Origin: Bradyrhizobium sp. WSM3983
GTDB taxonomy: Bacteria; Pseudomonadota; Alphaproteobacteria; Rhizobiales; Xanthobacteraceae
DNA: 64,000 nucleotides
Assembly (NCBI RefSeq): GCF_000473045.1
Contig: NZ_AXAY01000002.1
Span: forward strand, 124,001-188,000
Direction of reading: 5' to 3'
Shown here one piece after another: positions 43,084 through 51,339 of the stretch. Position 1 is the first letter of the stretch. Every line of letters begins with the position of its first letter. The notes under the pieces are model-generated. The model was not told the DNA's origin and ran no database searches. It was given only the letters and a program-made list of their open reading frames with translations. The position numbers and the translations under genes were made by a program.

Positions 43084-43875
43084 TCAGCTCACCCGCTTCC
43101 AGGTCTGGCCGCCGCAGAACATGCCGCCGAAGGCGCAGCCCTGCACGCGCATCGCATTCGGACCTTTCATGGCGATCGTCGAGTCGTAGTTGCGGCCGGA
43201 GTCGGGATCGTGGATGCGGCCGCTCCACTTGGCGCCTTCGGGCTTCATGTTGATCAGGATGCGCTCGTTGGTCTTCTCGGCATAGCCGCAGAGATTGGTG
43301 CCGCACTGTTCGACGCGCACATTGCCCTTGTTCTCTTCGGTCGCCCACAGGCCAAGCGGCGTGTTCGCGGCCTGCACGGGCGCGGCGGGAGCAGGTGCCG
43401 GAGCCGGCGCATAAGTGGGAGCAGCGGCGACCGGCGCGGGAGCGGCAACCGGAGCAGGGGCGGCAACCGGCGCAGGCTGCGTGGTCGTGTCGACGGACGG
43501 CGCGGCGGCAACGGTCGTGGCCGGGGCGGCGGGAGCAACAGCGGGCGCGGCTGGCGCGGTAGCTTGCACCGGCGCGGGCGCCACAGGCTGCTGCTGCATC
43601 GGAGCCGGCGCGGGCTTTGCCGTCGTCGTCGACGGCGCGGTGTCGTCATCGTCCTTGGAGCCGCCAAGGCCGTTGAGGTTGATGTTGTTCAGCTTGATCG
43701 GCTTGTTCGACAGGCCCGGCGCCACGATGGTGACGCAATCCAGCGAGGCGCAGTTGCGCGGCGTCTCGATGCGGACGCGTTGGCCTTCGATCTGGAACGA
43801 GATCGAATTACCGGCCTGCGCGACGGCGGTCGAGGCGAGGAAGAGCGCGGTGGCGGCGATGGTGAGCTTGTTCAT
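43084..43875 (-). CDS. secreted DUF2147-domain protein with an Ala/Pro-rich linker
   Basis: 263 residues. Signal peptide (LTIAATALFLASTAVAQAG), a short N-terminal domain (ISFQIEGQRVRIETPRNCAS with two Cys), and about 110 residues of Ala/Pro/Val repeats. The C-terminal DUF2147 domain is LWATEENKGNVRVEQCGTNL with CGYAEKTNERILINM, HDPDSGRNYDSTIAMKGPNA and GGMFCGGQTWKRV. DUF2147 is a periplasmic lipocalin-like domain of unknown ligand. Upstream frame starts are outside the signal peptide and not used. Confidence 0.85.
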   Translation of the reverse strand: MNKLTIAATALFLASTAVAQAGNSISFQIEGQRVRIETPRNCASLDCVTIVAPGLSNKPIKLNNINLNGLGGSKDDDDTAPSTTTAKPAPAPMQQQPVAPAPVQATAPAAPAVAPAAPATTVAAAPSVDTTTQPAPVAAPAPVAAPAPVAAAPTYAPAPAPAPAAPVQAANTPLGLWATEENKGNVRVEQCGTNLCGYAEKTNERILINMKPEGAKWSGRIHDPDSGRNYDSTIAMKGPNAMRVQGCAFGGMFCGGQTWKRVS

Positions 43876-44104
43876 GACAACCTCCGAAATGGCGTGGTCC
43901 CGATATTGACTGAAGTCGGTTGTGGACCGGATGTGGTTCGACCCTATGCCCGATGCGTCCGGCGTTCTGTGATGAACCTCACAACGGCTGTGTGGGTGAG
44001 CCAGCGCACATTCGGACTGCTCGAATTTCCGAGCGACGCAAAGCACCCAGCGGCCAGACAATCTGGCTCAGCCGGCAGACCTGTGATGCGATCGGTGGAC
44101 GCTG

Positions 44105-44188
44105 CTAGATCATGCCGAGCACGATGGCGCCGACGAAGGCCATGGCGAGGTACGCGGTGACAACGCTCAGTCTCCCGACGAACGTCAT
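44105..44188 (-). CDS. 27-residue single-helix membrane peptide
   Basis: MTFVGRLSVVTAYLAMAFVG plus AIVLGMI: a short basic N-terminus and one membrane helix. AGGGAG lies about 8 bases before the ATG. It is one of several possible starts of a longer frame (up to 45 residues from MMVARKAARR). Plausible as a small membrane protein, but such short frames also arise by chance. Confidence 0.4.
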   Translation of the reverse strand: MTFVGRLSVVTAYLAMAFVGAIVLGMI

Positions 44189-44375
44189 GACGTTGCTCCC
44201 TGCGATTGCCCCTCTGCGCGCCGCTTTGCGCGCGACCATCATGGTTAACAGAGACTCACCTTCGAAAAAGTCAGCCTCGCTGTCGTTCATCTGTGGCCGC
44301 AGCCGCGTCATGGTAAAGAAAAGCTGAAATCGACACGTTGAAGAGTCTTTAAGTAAATTCACCGAACGTGCGCGC

Positions 44376-45575
44376 ATGACGCGCGGAGTTCGTTTGTATC
44401 TCGTCGGCTCCATCGTCCTTGTTTCGCTCGCGGGTTGCGGACGCGGCTTTTTCCAGGCCGAACGTGAACCGTGGCGGGCCGAGGCCGAAGCGGCGTGCCT
44501 GAAATCGGGCGCCGTGAAAGAGAGCGCCGACATCGTCCGGATCGAGCCGATCTCCGGCCCCGGCATGTGCGGCGCCGAGTTTCCGCTGAAGGTCGCCGCC
44601 ATCGGCGAGGGCTCAAGCAGCTACGGTTTCGCCGACGAGGAATTGCGTCCGCCCGGCAGCATCGGCAATCAGCCGCGCTGGCCGGTGAAGCAGCCGCAAT
44701 CGAGTTATCCGGCATCTGGCTATCCGCAGCAATCGAACTATCCCGAGAGCGCGGTGCGCCAGCCCTCGGGCTATGGCACGTCCTCCGGCCCGGTGTCGCT
44801 CAGCGCGCCCGGCGTGGCGCCGCAGGAAGACGAGATCGACCTGCCGCCCGAGGGCACCGATGCCGCGGGTGCCGCGCGCTACATGAATGCGCCGAGCTAT
44901 CCGGCGCGGCAGCCCGGTCCGGCACCTTATTCGCAAGCGCCCGCGCAACAGCCGCCGCCGCGGCTAGGTCCCGCGCAGGGCAATCCCGTTATCGCCGTCG
45001 GTCCCGTCGCGGTGAAGCCGACCGCGACGCTGGCCTGTCCAATCGTCTCCGAGCTCGACCGCTGGTTTGCCGACAGCGTGCAGCCTTCGGCGATGCGCTG
45101 GTTCGGAGCCCGCGTGGTCGAGATCAAGCAGATCTCCGCCTATTCCTGCCGCGGCATGAACGGCAACTCCAACGCCCATATCTCGGAGCATGCCTTCGGC
45201 AATGCGCTCGACATCGCTGCCTTCGTGCTCGCCGACGGCCGCCGCATCACCGTGAAGGACGGCTGGCACGGCATGCCGGAAGAGCAGGGTTTTTTGCGCG
45301 ACGTGCAATCCGGCGCGTGCGCGCATTTCACCACCGTGCTCGCGCCGGGCTCGAACGTCTATCATTACGATCACATCCACGTCGATTTGATGCGCCGCGC
45401 CAGCCGCCGCCTGATCTGCCAGCCGGCCGCGGTCTCCGGCGAGGAAGTCGCCGCGCGCGCGCAGCGGCGCAATCCTTACGCGAACTCGCGCGATCCCTAC
45501 GTCACCGGCTCGCTCGGTTCTCGCAAGAGCAGGCGCGAGAAGGTCGACGAGGAAGACGAGTTCTCGGACGAATAG
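44376..45575 (+). CDS. extensin-like C-terminal domain lipoprotein
   Basis: 399 residues. Lipoprotein signal peptide with lipobox LAGC (Cys21). A long Pro/Gln/Tyr/Ser-rich linker (SSYPASGYPQQSNYPESAVR) precedes the extensin-like domain: LACPIVSELDRWFADSVQPS, SCRGMNGNSNAHISEHAFGN, ALDIAAFVLADGRRITVKDG and YHYDHIHVDLMR. The SEHAFGNALDIA and YHYDHIHVD histidines and Asp resemble a zinc peptidase M15-like site, so the domain may hydrolyse peptidoglycan peptides. Probably anchored in the outer membrane. Confidence 0.88.
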   Translation: MTRGVRLYLVGSIVLVSLAGCGRGFFQAEREPWRAEAEAACLKSGAVKESADIVRIEPISGPGMCGAEFPLKVAAIGEGSSSYGFADEELRPPGSIGNQPRWPVKQPQSSYPASGYPQQSNYPESAVRQPSGYGTSSGPVSLSAPGVAPQEDEIDLPPEGTDAAGAARYMNAPSYPARQPGPAPYSQAPAQQPPPRLGPAQGNPVIAVGPVAVKPTATLACPIVSELDRWFADSVQPSAMRWFGARVVEIKQISAYSCRGMNGNSNAHISEHAFGNALDIAAFVLADGRRITVKDGWHGMPEEQGFLRDVQSGACAHFTTVLAPGSNVYHYDHIHVDLMRRASRRLICQPAAVSGEEVAARAQRRNPYANSRDPYVTGSLGSRKSRREKVDEEDEFSDE

Positions 45576-45601
45576 CCGGACACGGCCCGAAATGCCTCGA
45601 A

Positions 45602-46795
45602 TCAGAACACGTCGATTGTGGGGAAACGCGGCTCCCCGGTGATACAGTCCCAGAGGTAGATCGCCAGGCCGACATCGCCGGTCCAAAGCGAATAGCGTCC
45701 GCGGTCAACGACGGTCTTGGAGCCGCGATACTGGACAATGGCCGTCATGGCGAATTGGCGTGCACGGTCGAGCCAGACCGGATCGCTGGTGCGGCGGTAA
45801 AGCTTGAGGAATGCGTAGCCGTTCCCGCCGGTGCCGTGGCACAGGTTCGAACCCTTGGTCAGCGGTCCGGCGGTCCAGGTCAACCGGCCGGCATCCAGCA
45901 GAAGTTCGTCGAAGTCAGGCGTCGCGAACGGCGCGTCGGCAAAGGTCGTCGCCATGCCGGGGGCGCCGTGGCAGTGCTGACACAAGGTCGGTGGCGTCTC
46001 GCGCTTGCTTCTCGCGCCCCAATTCGTACCGAGCTCGGACGACCACGCATTCGCTGCCAGGGTCTGCGGCACAATATCGGCCACCTGCGCCTGCTGTGCC
46101 GGCGTCAACCAGTCCCATCCACGCAGCAACGGGATGATGTTGCCGGCGAAGCCATGCACAGGCCCAAGCCAGCGGTCCTTGGCGCCGTAGAGATCCTGGG
46201 TCCAGAGCCGACCTTGCGGCGTTTCCTCCAGATCATCCAACAGCCGGGCTGCCTGCAATTCGAACAGGCCACGCCATCGCGGCTCCCGTGTCATCTCGGC
46301 CATGTGGATCGCAGCCAGCATGGATCCGGGCATGCCCCACATCAGTTCACGGATCGGGAGCCTGATATTGGCTTCGGCGCGCCGATGGACGAGATCGGCC
46401 AAGCCCGGCGTGGGATCAAGGCGCATGGCGAGAAGTGCAGCCCCCATGTCGCCAAAAAGCAGCGAGCCGTGTTGGGCGTAGCCGGCCGGCGAATCCCTCT
46501 CGAACTTGACGGTTGTCCGCTCGAGGAGTTTTGGCAGGACCGCGCGAAAGTCCTTTGCGACCGGGCTGGCGCCGACACGATGCAAATAGTCGAGCGCCCA
46601 GATGACGCCCGCCGCGCCAAAGTAGAAGCTGGGGTTGCCGTCTCCCACCCCATCGTCGCCGGGGTGACTGGGCCAAAACGTCTCCGGATCGAAATCAGCG
46701 ATGGCATCGGTAACGATGTCCGCAATCGCGGTGCCGACAGCCGACTCGCTCCAAGCATCCTGCACAAGCGCGCGATGGCGGCCGGCGGTGATCAT
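45602..46795 (-). CDS. stand-alone LanC-like cyclase/glutathione-type protein
   Basis: 397 residues with the LanC alpha/alpha barrel and its zinc ligands: Cys275 in TLCQHCHGAPG and Cys319-His320 in GSNLCHGTGGNGYAFLKLY. Other typical blocks are FYFGAAGVIWALDYLHR, GDMGAALLAMRLDP, PGSMLAAIHMAEM and YSLWTGDVGLAIYLWDC. LanC makes thioether rings in lantibiotics; stand-alone LANCL-type proteins add glutathione to dehydroamino acids. No LanB/LanM-type dehydratase is near. The start overlaps the stop of the small upstream gene (ATGA). Confidence 0.87.
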   Translation of the reverse strand: MITAGRHRALVQDAWSESAVGTAIADIVTDAIADFDPETFWPSHPGDDGVGDGNPSFYFGAAGVIWALDYLHRVGASPVAKDFRAVLPKLLERTTVKFERDSPAGYAQHGSLLFGDMGAALLAMRLDPTPGLADLVHRRAEANIRLPIRELMWGMPGSMLAAIHMAEMTREPRWRGLFELQAARLLDDLEETPQGRLWTQDLYGAKDRWLGPVHGFAGNIIPLLRGWDWLTPAQQAQVADIVPQTLAANAWSSELGTNWGARSKRETPPTLCQHCHGAPGMATTFADAPFATPDFDELLLDAGRLTWTAGPLTKGSNLCHGTGGNGYAFLKLYRRTSDPVWLDRARQFAMTAIVQYRGSKTVVDRGRYSLWTGDVGLAIYLWDCITGEPRFPTIDVF

Positions 46796-47136
46796 GACCT
46801 GCGCTTTCCGACGTCCGTCGACGGCGCCAGCCCCATGCACCGCTGCACCTCGCCGGGGACGTTGTAGGTCCGCATGATGTGGCGGCTGTCGCGCAAGCCG
46901 GTCGCCTCGCGTTGCACCACGAACATCCAGAGCGCCTGGCCGGCTGCCATCACCAGCTTGCGCCTGGCCGGCTGCATCGCGGCCGGCGTTTCCGGGATTG
47001 CATGGGCGGCGTCGAACGCGCGCAATTCCGCGAGGGCCTGTTCGAGCGTGCGGCCCATTCGTCCAAGCGCTGAGGCCTGTTCCTGGACGATCTCGTAATG
47101 GAGGATATCGACCGGCGGGCGAAAATCACGGGACAT
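46792..47136 (-). CDS. small helical protein coupled to the LanC-like gene (DUF6665-like)
   Basis: 114 residues starting MSRDFRPPVDILHYEIVQEQ. Amphipathic helices (ASALGRMGRTLEQALAELRA; ARRKLVMAAGQALWMFVVQR) and one Cys near the end (EVQRCMGLAPSTDVGKRRS). I believe it is a DUF6665-type protein, from memory and not confirmed. Its TGA overlaps the LanC-like ATG, indicating translational coupling. Its position suggests it is a partner or substrate of the LanC-like protein, but no leader-peptide signature is present. Confidence 0.7.
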   Translation of the reverse strand: MSRDFRPPVDILHYEIVQEQASALGRMGRTLEQALAELRAFDAAHAIPETPAAMQPARRKLVMAAGQALWMFVVQREATGLRDSRHIMRTYNVPGEVQRCMGLAPSTDVGKRRS

Positions 47137-47190
47137 GGCACTCAATATAGTGCCGCCCGAGGCGCATGCGCAACGCGTGGCCGCTTGCGC

Positions 47191-47826
47191 TCACTTCGCC
47201 TTGTACGCGGCCAGGAACATTCGCGTCGCGCTGTCGATCACTTCCGTCATCCGCTCTTCCGACGGCGGCGGCGCGGCCTGGAAGACGAAAGGCAGGAAAA
47301 GTGAGGCCTTGCACAGCTCCATGAACTGCGAGGCGGCAAGGTCGCAATCGTCGATCGCGAGATCGCCGGGGGCGACGTGGGCTTTGAGATAGTCTGACAG
47401 CCGGTTGATGGTCTTGTCCAGGACGCGCAGATAATAGCGGCAGCCGACATCGGGCATGCGCTCGGCGATCGCCATCACGGTGCGGATCGCCGATCCGCCG
47501 CCGGGCCGGCAGAGCAGGTGGATGTAGGCCTGTCCAAAATCCTTCAGCGTGGTCTCGGCGTCGCGCGCGGGGTCGAAGTTGAACACGACCTGGCCATGAA
47601 ACAGAGCCTCCTCCTCGAGGATGGCTTCGAATAGCGCGCTCTTGTCGGCGAAGTAGACGTAGAGCGTGCCCTTGGAGACGCCGGCCGCGCGCGCGATCTC
47701 GCCCATGCTGGTGCCGTCAAAACCCAGATCCATGAACACCTTGCGGGCGCCCGCCAGGATCTGGCGGCGCTTGGAGCTGTCCTCGTCCGGGAGCGCGTGC
47801 ATTTGTTCGCGGTTGGGTGCAACCAT
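47191..47826 (-). CDS. TetR-family transcriptional repressor
   Basis: 211 residues. N-terminal HTH: RRQILAGARKVFMDLGFDGT, SMGEIARAAGVSKGTLYVYF, the TetR signature. The C-terminal ligand domain (LFEAILEEEALFHGQVVFNF; GDLAIDDCDLAASQFMELCK) is of the AcrR/TetR_C type. It is divergent from an EmrAB-type efflux pair, and a near-perfect palindrome sits between them, so it most likely represses the pump and itself until a toxic ligand binds. Confidence 0.9.
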   Translation of the reverse strand: MVAPNREQMHALPDEDSSKRRQILAGARKVFMDLGFDGTSMGEIARAAGVSKGTLYVYFADKSALFEAILEEEALFHGQVVFNFDPARDAETTLKDFGQAYIHLLCRPGGGSAIRTVMAIAERMPDVGCRYYLRVLDKTINRLSDYLKAHVAPGDLAIDDCDLAASQFMELCKASLFLPFVFQAAPPPSEERMTEVIDSATRMFLAAYKAK

Positions 47827-47922
47827 TGGTTTAGGGTCTCGGAAGGTTTCGGACCGGGGCTTGGACCATGAAACGTAAATAAAGGATTCGGGCCACTAGG
47901 GTCCCCGGGAACATTAAATATA

Positions 47923-47943
47923 TTGACCGAACCGTTCGGTCAA
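47923..47943. promoter_or_regulatory. TetR-type operator between the repressor and the efflux genes
   Basis: TTGACCGAAC, one central base, then GTTCGGTCAA: a perfect inverted repeat of 10-bp arms. It lies 97 bp from the TetR start and 78 bp from the HlyD-like start. The TTGACC opening also looks like part of a -35 box, so repressor binding would block the promoter. Confidence 0.8.
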
Positions 47944-48020
47944 TGGTATTTGGGATGGGCGAGCGGGAAAGCGGCCGTGCGACGGCCGCCCCGCATCGCG
48001 TCTTTATTGGGGAGGCCTTT

Positions 48021-49331
48021 ATGGCCACATCGAGAGATCAGGCTGCGCGCGTCCTTCGCCAGGAAACGGTGGAGACGACGACGGCGGCAAACGGCGAAGC
48101 TGCGACCGGGACACCCGCAGCCGTCGCCGAGCAGCTGCGGTCTCATGTGGCCGAAGAAACCAGGCGCCGCCCCAGCGAGGCGCCGGAGAAGCCTGTGGCC
48201 GATCAGCCGGCCCCGATCGCCCCCGCCGCTGCCGCGCCAAAATCCGGCAAGCGCAAATTCGTCATGATGGGCGTCGGACTCGTGCTGGCGCTCGCGGCAG
48301 CGAGCTATGCCGGCTACTACACGCTGGTCGGCCGCTTCTACGTTTCCACCGACGACGCCTATGTTCGCGCCAACAACACCATGCTGGGTGCGCGCGTGGC
48401 CGGCCATATTTCCTCGATCCTCGCCGGTGACAACACGCGGGTGCATGCCGGCGAAACCGTCCTGCGCATCGACGACGGCGACTACAAGATCGCCGTCGAC
48501 GCCGCCGCGACCCGGATCGCGACCCAGCAGGCCACGATCGACCGCATCGGCCGCCAGATCGCGGCGCTCGACAGCCAGGTCGCGCAGGCCAAGGCACAGC
48601 TCGTCTCTGCCGAGGCGGGCCTCAAGCGGGCCGATCTCGACTATGAGCGCCAGCAGGCGCTGAGCAACAAGGGCTTTGCCTCGCGCGCCACGTTCGAAAC
48701 GTCGGAAGCCGGACGCGACCAGGGCGCCGCCGCGGTCAAGGCCGCGCAGGCCGCCTACGACGTCGCCGTCAGCAATGTCGATGTCGCCAAGGCACAGCAG
48801 GCCGAAGCCCAGGCCCAGCTCGCCGAGCTCAAGACCACGCTCGCCAAGGCCGAGCGCGACCTCGCCTTCACGGCGGTGCGCGCGCCGGTCGACGGCATCT
48901 TCTCCAACCGTCTCGTCAGCGCCGGCGACTTCGTCGCCGTCGGCCAGCGCCTCGGCAATGTCGTGCCGCTCGACGACGTCTATATCGACGCCAATTTCAA
49001 GGAAACCCAGCTCAAGCGCATTCGCCCCGGCCAGCCGGTGACGATCAAGGTCGATGCCTACGGCATGCGCAAGTTCTCCGGTGTCGTCGACAGCATCGCG
49101 GCGGGCTCAGGCTCGGTATTCACGCTGCTGCCGCCTGACAACGCCACCGGTAACTTCACCAAGATCGTGCAGCGCGTGCCGGTCCGCATCCGCGTACCCA
49201 AGGCGGTTGCCAAGCAGAACCTGCTCCGCGCCGGCATGTCGATCTACGCGACGGTCGACACCAACAAGGGGGCTGGCGACGCCGACAGCGAGATCGATCT
49301 CGACGATCCCACCATGATCCATCCGCAGTAA
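48021..49331 (+). CDS. HlyD/EmrA-family membrane fusion protein
   Basis: 436 residues. An N-terminal cytoplasmic tail (about 80 residues, Ala/Pro-rich) leads to one membrane helix (MMGVGLVLALAAASYAGYYT), then the biotinyl-lipoyl half-motif VSTDDAYVRANNTMLGARVA, a long alpha-helical coiled coil (QVAQAKAQLVSAEAGLKRAD; AEAQAQLAELKTTLAKAERD) and the second half-motif TAVRAPVDGIFSNRLV. It is the periplasmic adaptor of an EmrAB-type pump. GGAGG lies ahead of the ATG. The 30-bp gap to the DHA2 gene indicates an operon. Confidence 0.92.
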   Translation: MATSRDQAARVLRQETVETTTAANGEAATGTPAAVAEQLRSHVAEETRRRPSEAPEKPVADQPAPIAPAAAAPKSGKRKFVMMGVGLVLALAAASYAGYYTLVGRFYVSTDDAYVRANNTMLGARVAGHISSILAGDNTRVHAGETVLRIDDGDYKIAVDAAATRIATQQATIDRIGRQIAALDSQVAQAKAQLVSAEAGLKRADLDYERQQALSNKGFASRATFETSEAGRDQGAAAVKAAQAAYDVAVSNVDVAKAQQAEAQAQLAELKTTLAKAERDLAFTAVRAPVDGIFSNRLVSAGDFVAVGQRLGNVVPLDDVYIDANFKETQLKRIRPGQPVTIKVDAYGMRKFSGVVDSIAAGSGSVFTLLPPDNATGNFTKIVQRVPVRIRVPKAVAKQNLLRAGMSIYATVDTNKGAGDADSEIDLDDPTMIHPQ

Positions 49332-49361
49332 GCGCGCGACCCAGCGCTGCGAGGTCAGACC

Positions 49362-50948
49362 ATGGCGAACGCCACGACTGCTTCACCTGCGATGATGGCG
49401 GCCGCCGCTTCGGAGCGCATCGCGCCGAAGCGGCTGATCGCCTTCATCATCATGGTGTTCGGGATGTTCATGTCGATTCTGGACATCCAGATCGTCTCGG
49501 CATCGCTGAGCGAAATCCAGGCGGGCCTCTCGGCGAGCTCGAGCGAGGTCTCCTGGGTCCAGACCGCCTATCTGATCGCCGAAGTGATCGCGATCCCGCT
49601 GTCGGGATTTTTGTCGCGCGCCCTCGGTACGCGGTTGCTGTTCGCGATTTCGGCCGCCGGCTTCACGGTGTCGAGCCTGCTCTGCGGTTTCGCCACGACG
49701 ATCGAAGAGATGATCCTCTGGCGCGCGCTACAGGGCTTTCTCGGCGCCGGTATGATCCCGACGGTGTTTGCCTCGGCCTACACCGTGTTCCCGCGTTCGA
49801 AATTCCACATCGTCGGCCCCATCATCGGGCTTGTTGCGACCTTAGCTCCCACGATCGGGCCGACGGTCGGCGGCTACATCACCGATTTGATGTCGTGGAA
49901 CTGGCTGTTCTTCATCAACGTCGTGCCCGGCATCGGCATCACCCTCGGGGTGCTGGCGCTGGTCGATTTCGACGAGCCGCATTTCGAGCTGCTCGACCGC
50001 TTCGACTGGTGGGGCCTGATCTTCATGGCCGGCTTCCTCGGCACGCTGGAATACGTGCTGGAAGAAGGTCCGCAATATGAATGGCTGCAGGACACGACAG
50101 TGGCGATATGCGCCTGGATCTGCCTCGTCTCGGCGATCGCCTTCTTCGTGCGCGTCTTCATGGCGGCCGAGCCGATCGTCAATCTGCGTACCTTCACCAA
50201 CCGCAATTTCGCCGTCGGCTCCACGCTGCAATTCTGCATCGGCATCGGCCTCTACGGCCTGACCTACATCTATCCGCGCTATCTCGCCGAGGTGCGCGGC
50301 TACAGCGCGCTGATGATCGGCGAGACCATGTTCGTCTCGGGCATCACCATGTTCCTGGTCGCGCCGCTGGTCGGCCGGCTGATGGCGAGCCTCGACATGC
50401 GCTACATGATCGCGTTCGGCCTGATCGTGTTCGCGATCGGCTCCTACCAGATGACCTGGATCACGCGCGACTACGATTTCTACGAGTTGCTCGTGCCGCA
50501 GATCCTGCGCGGCATCGGCATGATGTTCGCGATGGTGCCGACTAACAACATCGCGCTCGGCACGCTGCCGCCTGACAAGGTGAAGAATGCGAGCGGCCTG
50601 TTCAACCTGATGCGCAATCTCGGCGGCGCGGTCGGGCTCGCCGTCATCAACACCGTGCTCAACAATCGCGCCGACCTGCACATCACACGTCTGCAGGAGC
50701 GCGTGACCTGGGGCAATGCAACCGCGACCGAAACCCTGACCATGCTCCAGCAGAAGTTCCAGGGGCTTGGGGACTCGACGCTGATGGCGATGAAGCAGCT
50801 CAGCCAGATCGTGCACCGTCAGGCCGTGGTGATGAGCTTTGGCGACGCGTTCTTCATTCTGACCTTGTTCTATCTGAGCCTCAGCGTCCTGGTCACGCTG
50901 TTGAACAAGCCGGCCGCGCCGTTCGGCGCCGGCGGCGACGCGCACTGA
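49362..50948 (+). CDS. DHA2-family (EmrB/QacA) drug:proton antiporter
   Basis: 528 residues, 14 membrane helices. Major-facilitator features: SILDIQIVSASLSEIQAGL, motif A-like GFLSRALGTRLLFA, ALQGFLGAGMIPTVFASAY (motif C region) and GLVATLAPTIGPTVGGYI. It exports drugs using the proton gradient, through the membrane fusion protein encoded just upstream and an outer-membrane channel not present here. Controlled by the TetR operator of the adjacent gene. Confidence 0.93.
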   Translation: MANATTASPAMMAAAASERIAPKRLIAFIIMVFGMFMSILDIQIVSASLSEIQAGLSASSSEVSWVQTAYLIAEVIAIPLSGFLSRALGTRLLFAISAAGFTVSSLLCGFATTIEEMILWRALQGFLGAGMIPTVFASAYTVFPRSKFHIVGPIIGLVATLAPTIGPTVGGYITDLMSWNWLFFINVVPGIGITLGVLALVDFDEPHFELLDRFDWWGLIFMAGFLGTLEYVLEEGPQYEWLQDTTVAICAWICLVSAIAFFVRVFMAAEPIVNLRTFTNRNFAVGSTLQFCIGIGLYGLTYIYPRYLAEVRGYSALMIGETMFVSGITMFLVAPLVGRLMASLDMRYMIAFGLIVFAIGSYQMTWITRDYDFYELLVPQILRGIGMMFAMVPTNNIALGTLPPDKVKNASGLFNLMRNLGGAVGLAVINTVLNNRADLHITRLQERVTWGNATATETLTMLQQKFQGLGDSTLMAMKQLSQIVHRQAVVMSFGDAFFILTLFYLSLSVLVTLLNKPAAPFGAGGDAH

Positions 50949-51039
50949 CGTCACACGATCGGTGTCGTCGCCCGGCTTGACCGGGCGACCGCCCGCGCAC
51001 CAAAATGCAACACTCGTGCGTGATCTCGCGCCGGGCCCG

Positions 51040-51068
51040 TTGCAAAACGCGAATCATACATCTATAAA
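51040..51068 (+). promoter_or_regulatory. sigma-70-type promoter ahead of a small ORF
   Basis: TTGCAA (51040-51045), a 17-base spacer, then TATAAA (51063-51068). Spacing is ideal for housekeeping sigma. The expected start of transcription is near 51075. It lies in the 316-bp gap after the efflux pair and about 37 bases ahead of a small ORF with a strong ribosome site. Confidence 0.6.
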
Positions 51069-51104
51069 GCGCACCTCATTCAATCGAACCGGGGAGGGAT
51101 TTGC

Positions 51105-51179
51105 ATGATTTCGTCGCATTCGCAGATCGCGTTTCCGCGCTCGATGATGGTCTGGCTCGGTGCCCATTCGGCCTGTTAG
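51105..51179 (+). CDS. 24-residue small ORF with strong ribosome-binding site
   Basis: Encodes MISSHSQIAFPRSMMVWLGA ending HSAC, then TAG. GGGGAGGG lies 6 bases before the ATG, and a promoter-like pair is 37 bases further up. No similarity to a known protein is apparent to me. It may be a small protein or a leader peptide controlling the ABC exporter gene that starts 160 bp downstream. No attenuator hairpin with U-run is obvious between them. Too short for the usual gene finders. Confidence 0.5.
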   Translation: MISSHSQIAFPRSMMVWLGAHSAC

Positions 51180-51339
51180 AGGCCACTTCCGCCAGCTTCG
51201 ATTGGGCCGAGGTTTAGACCAAACGCCCCGATCGCTCCGCTTCCCAAGTCAAAGTCAGTTTTAAGTGACGCCGTCTCGGCCCTCGCGGCCGGCTTGCGTC
51301 CGATGGAGCCGGCCCGCGGCAAAGCGGCCGGATGATGCC

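Noticed and set aside
44471..46867. Long plus-strand open frame (798 codons) over the extensin-like and LanC-like genes
   Set aside because: It overlaps two convincing genes in other frames and contains no recognisable domain.
45602..47136. Lantibiotic biosynthetic cluster
   Set aside because: No dehydratase, leader-peptide precursor or dedicated exporter next to the LanC-like gene; the transporters at 51-54 kb are separated and unlinked.
50949..51339. Attenuator or riboswitch ahead of the ABC exporter
   Set aside because: A GGCCT/AGGCC hairpin overlaps the small ORF's stop, but there is no U-run or conserved aptamer pattern, so no claim is made.
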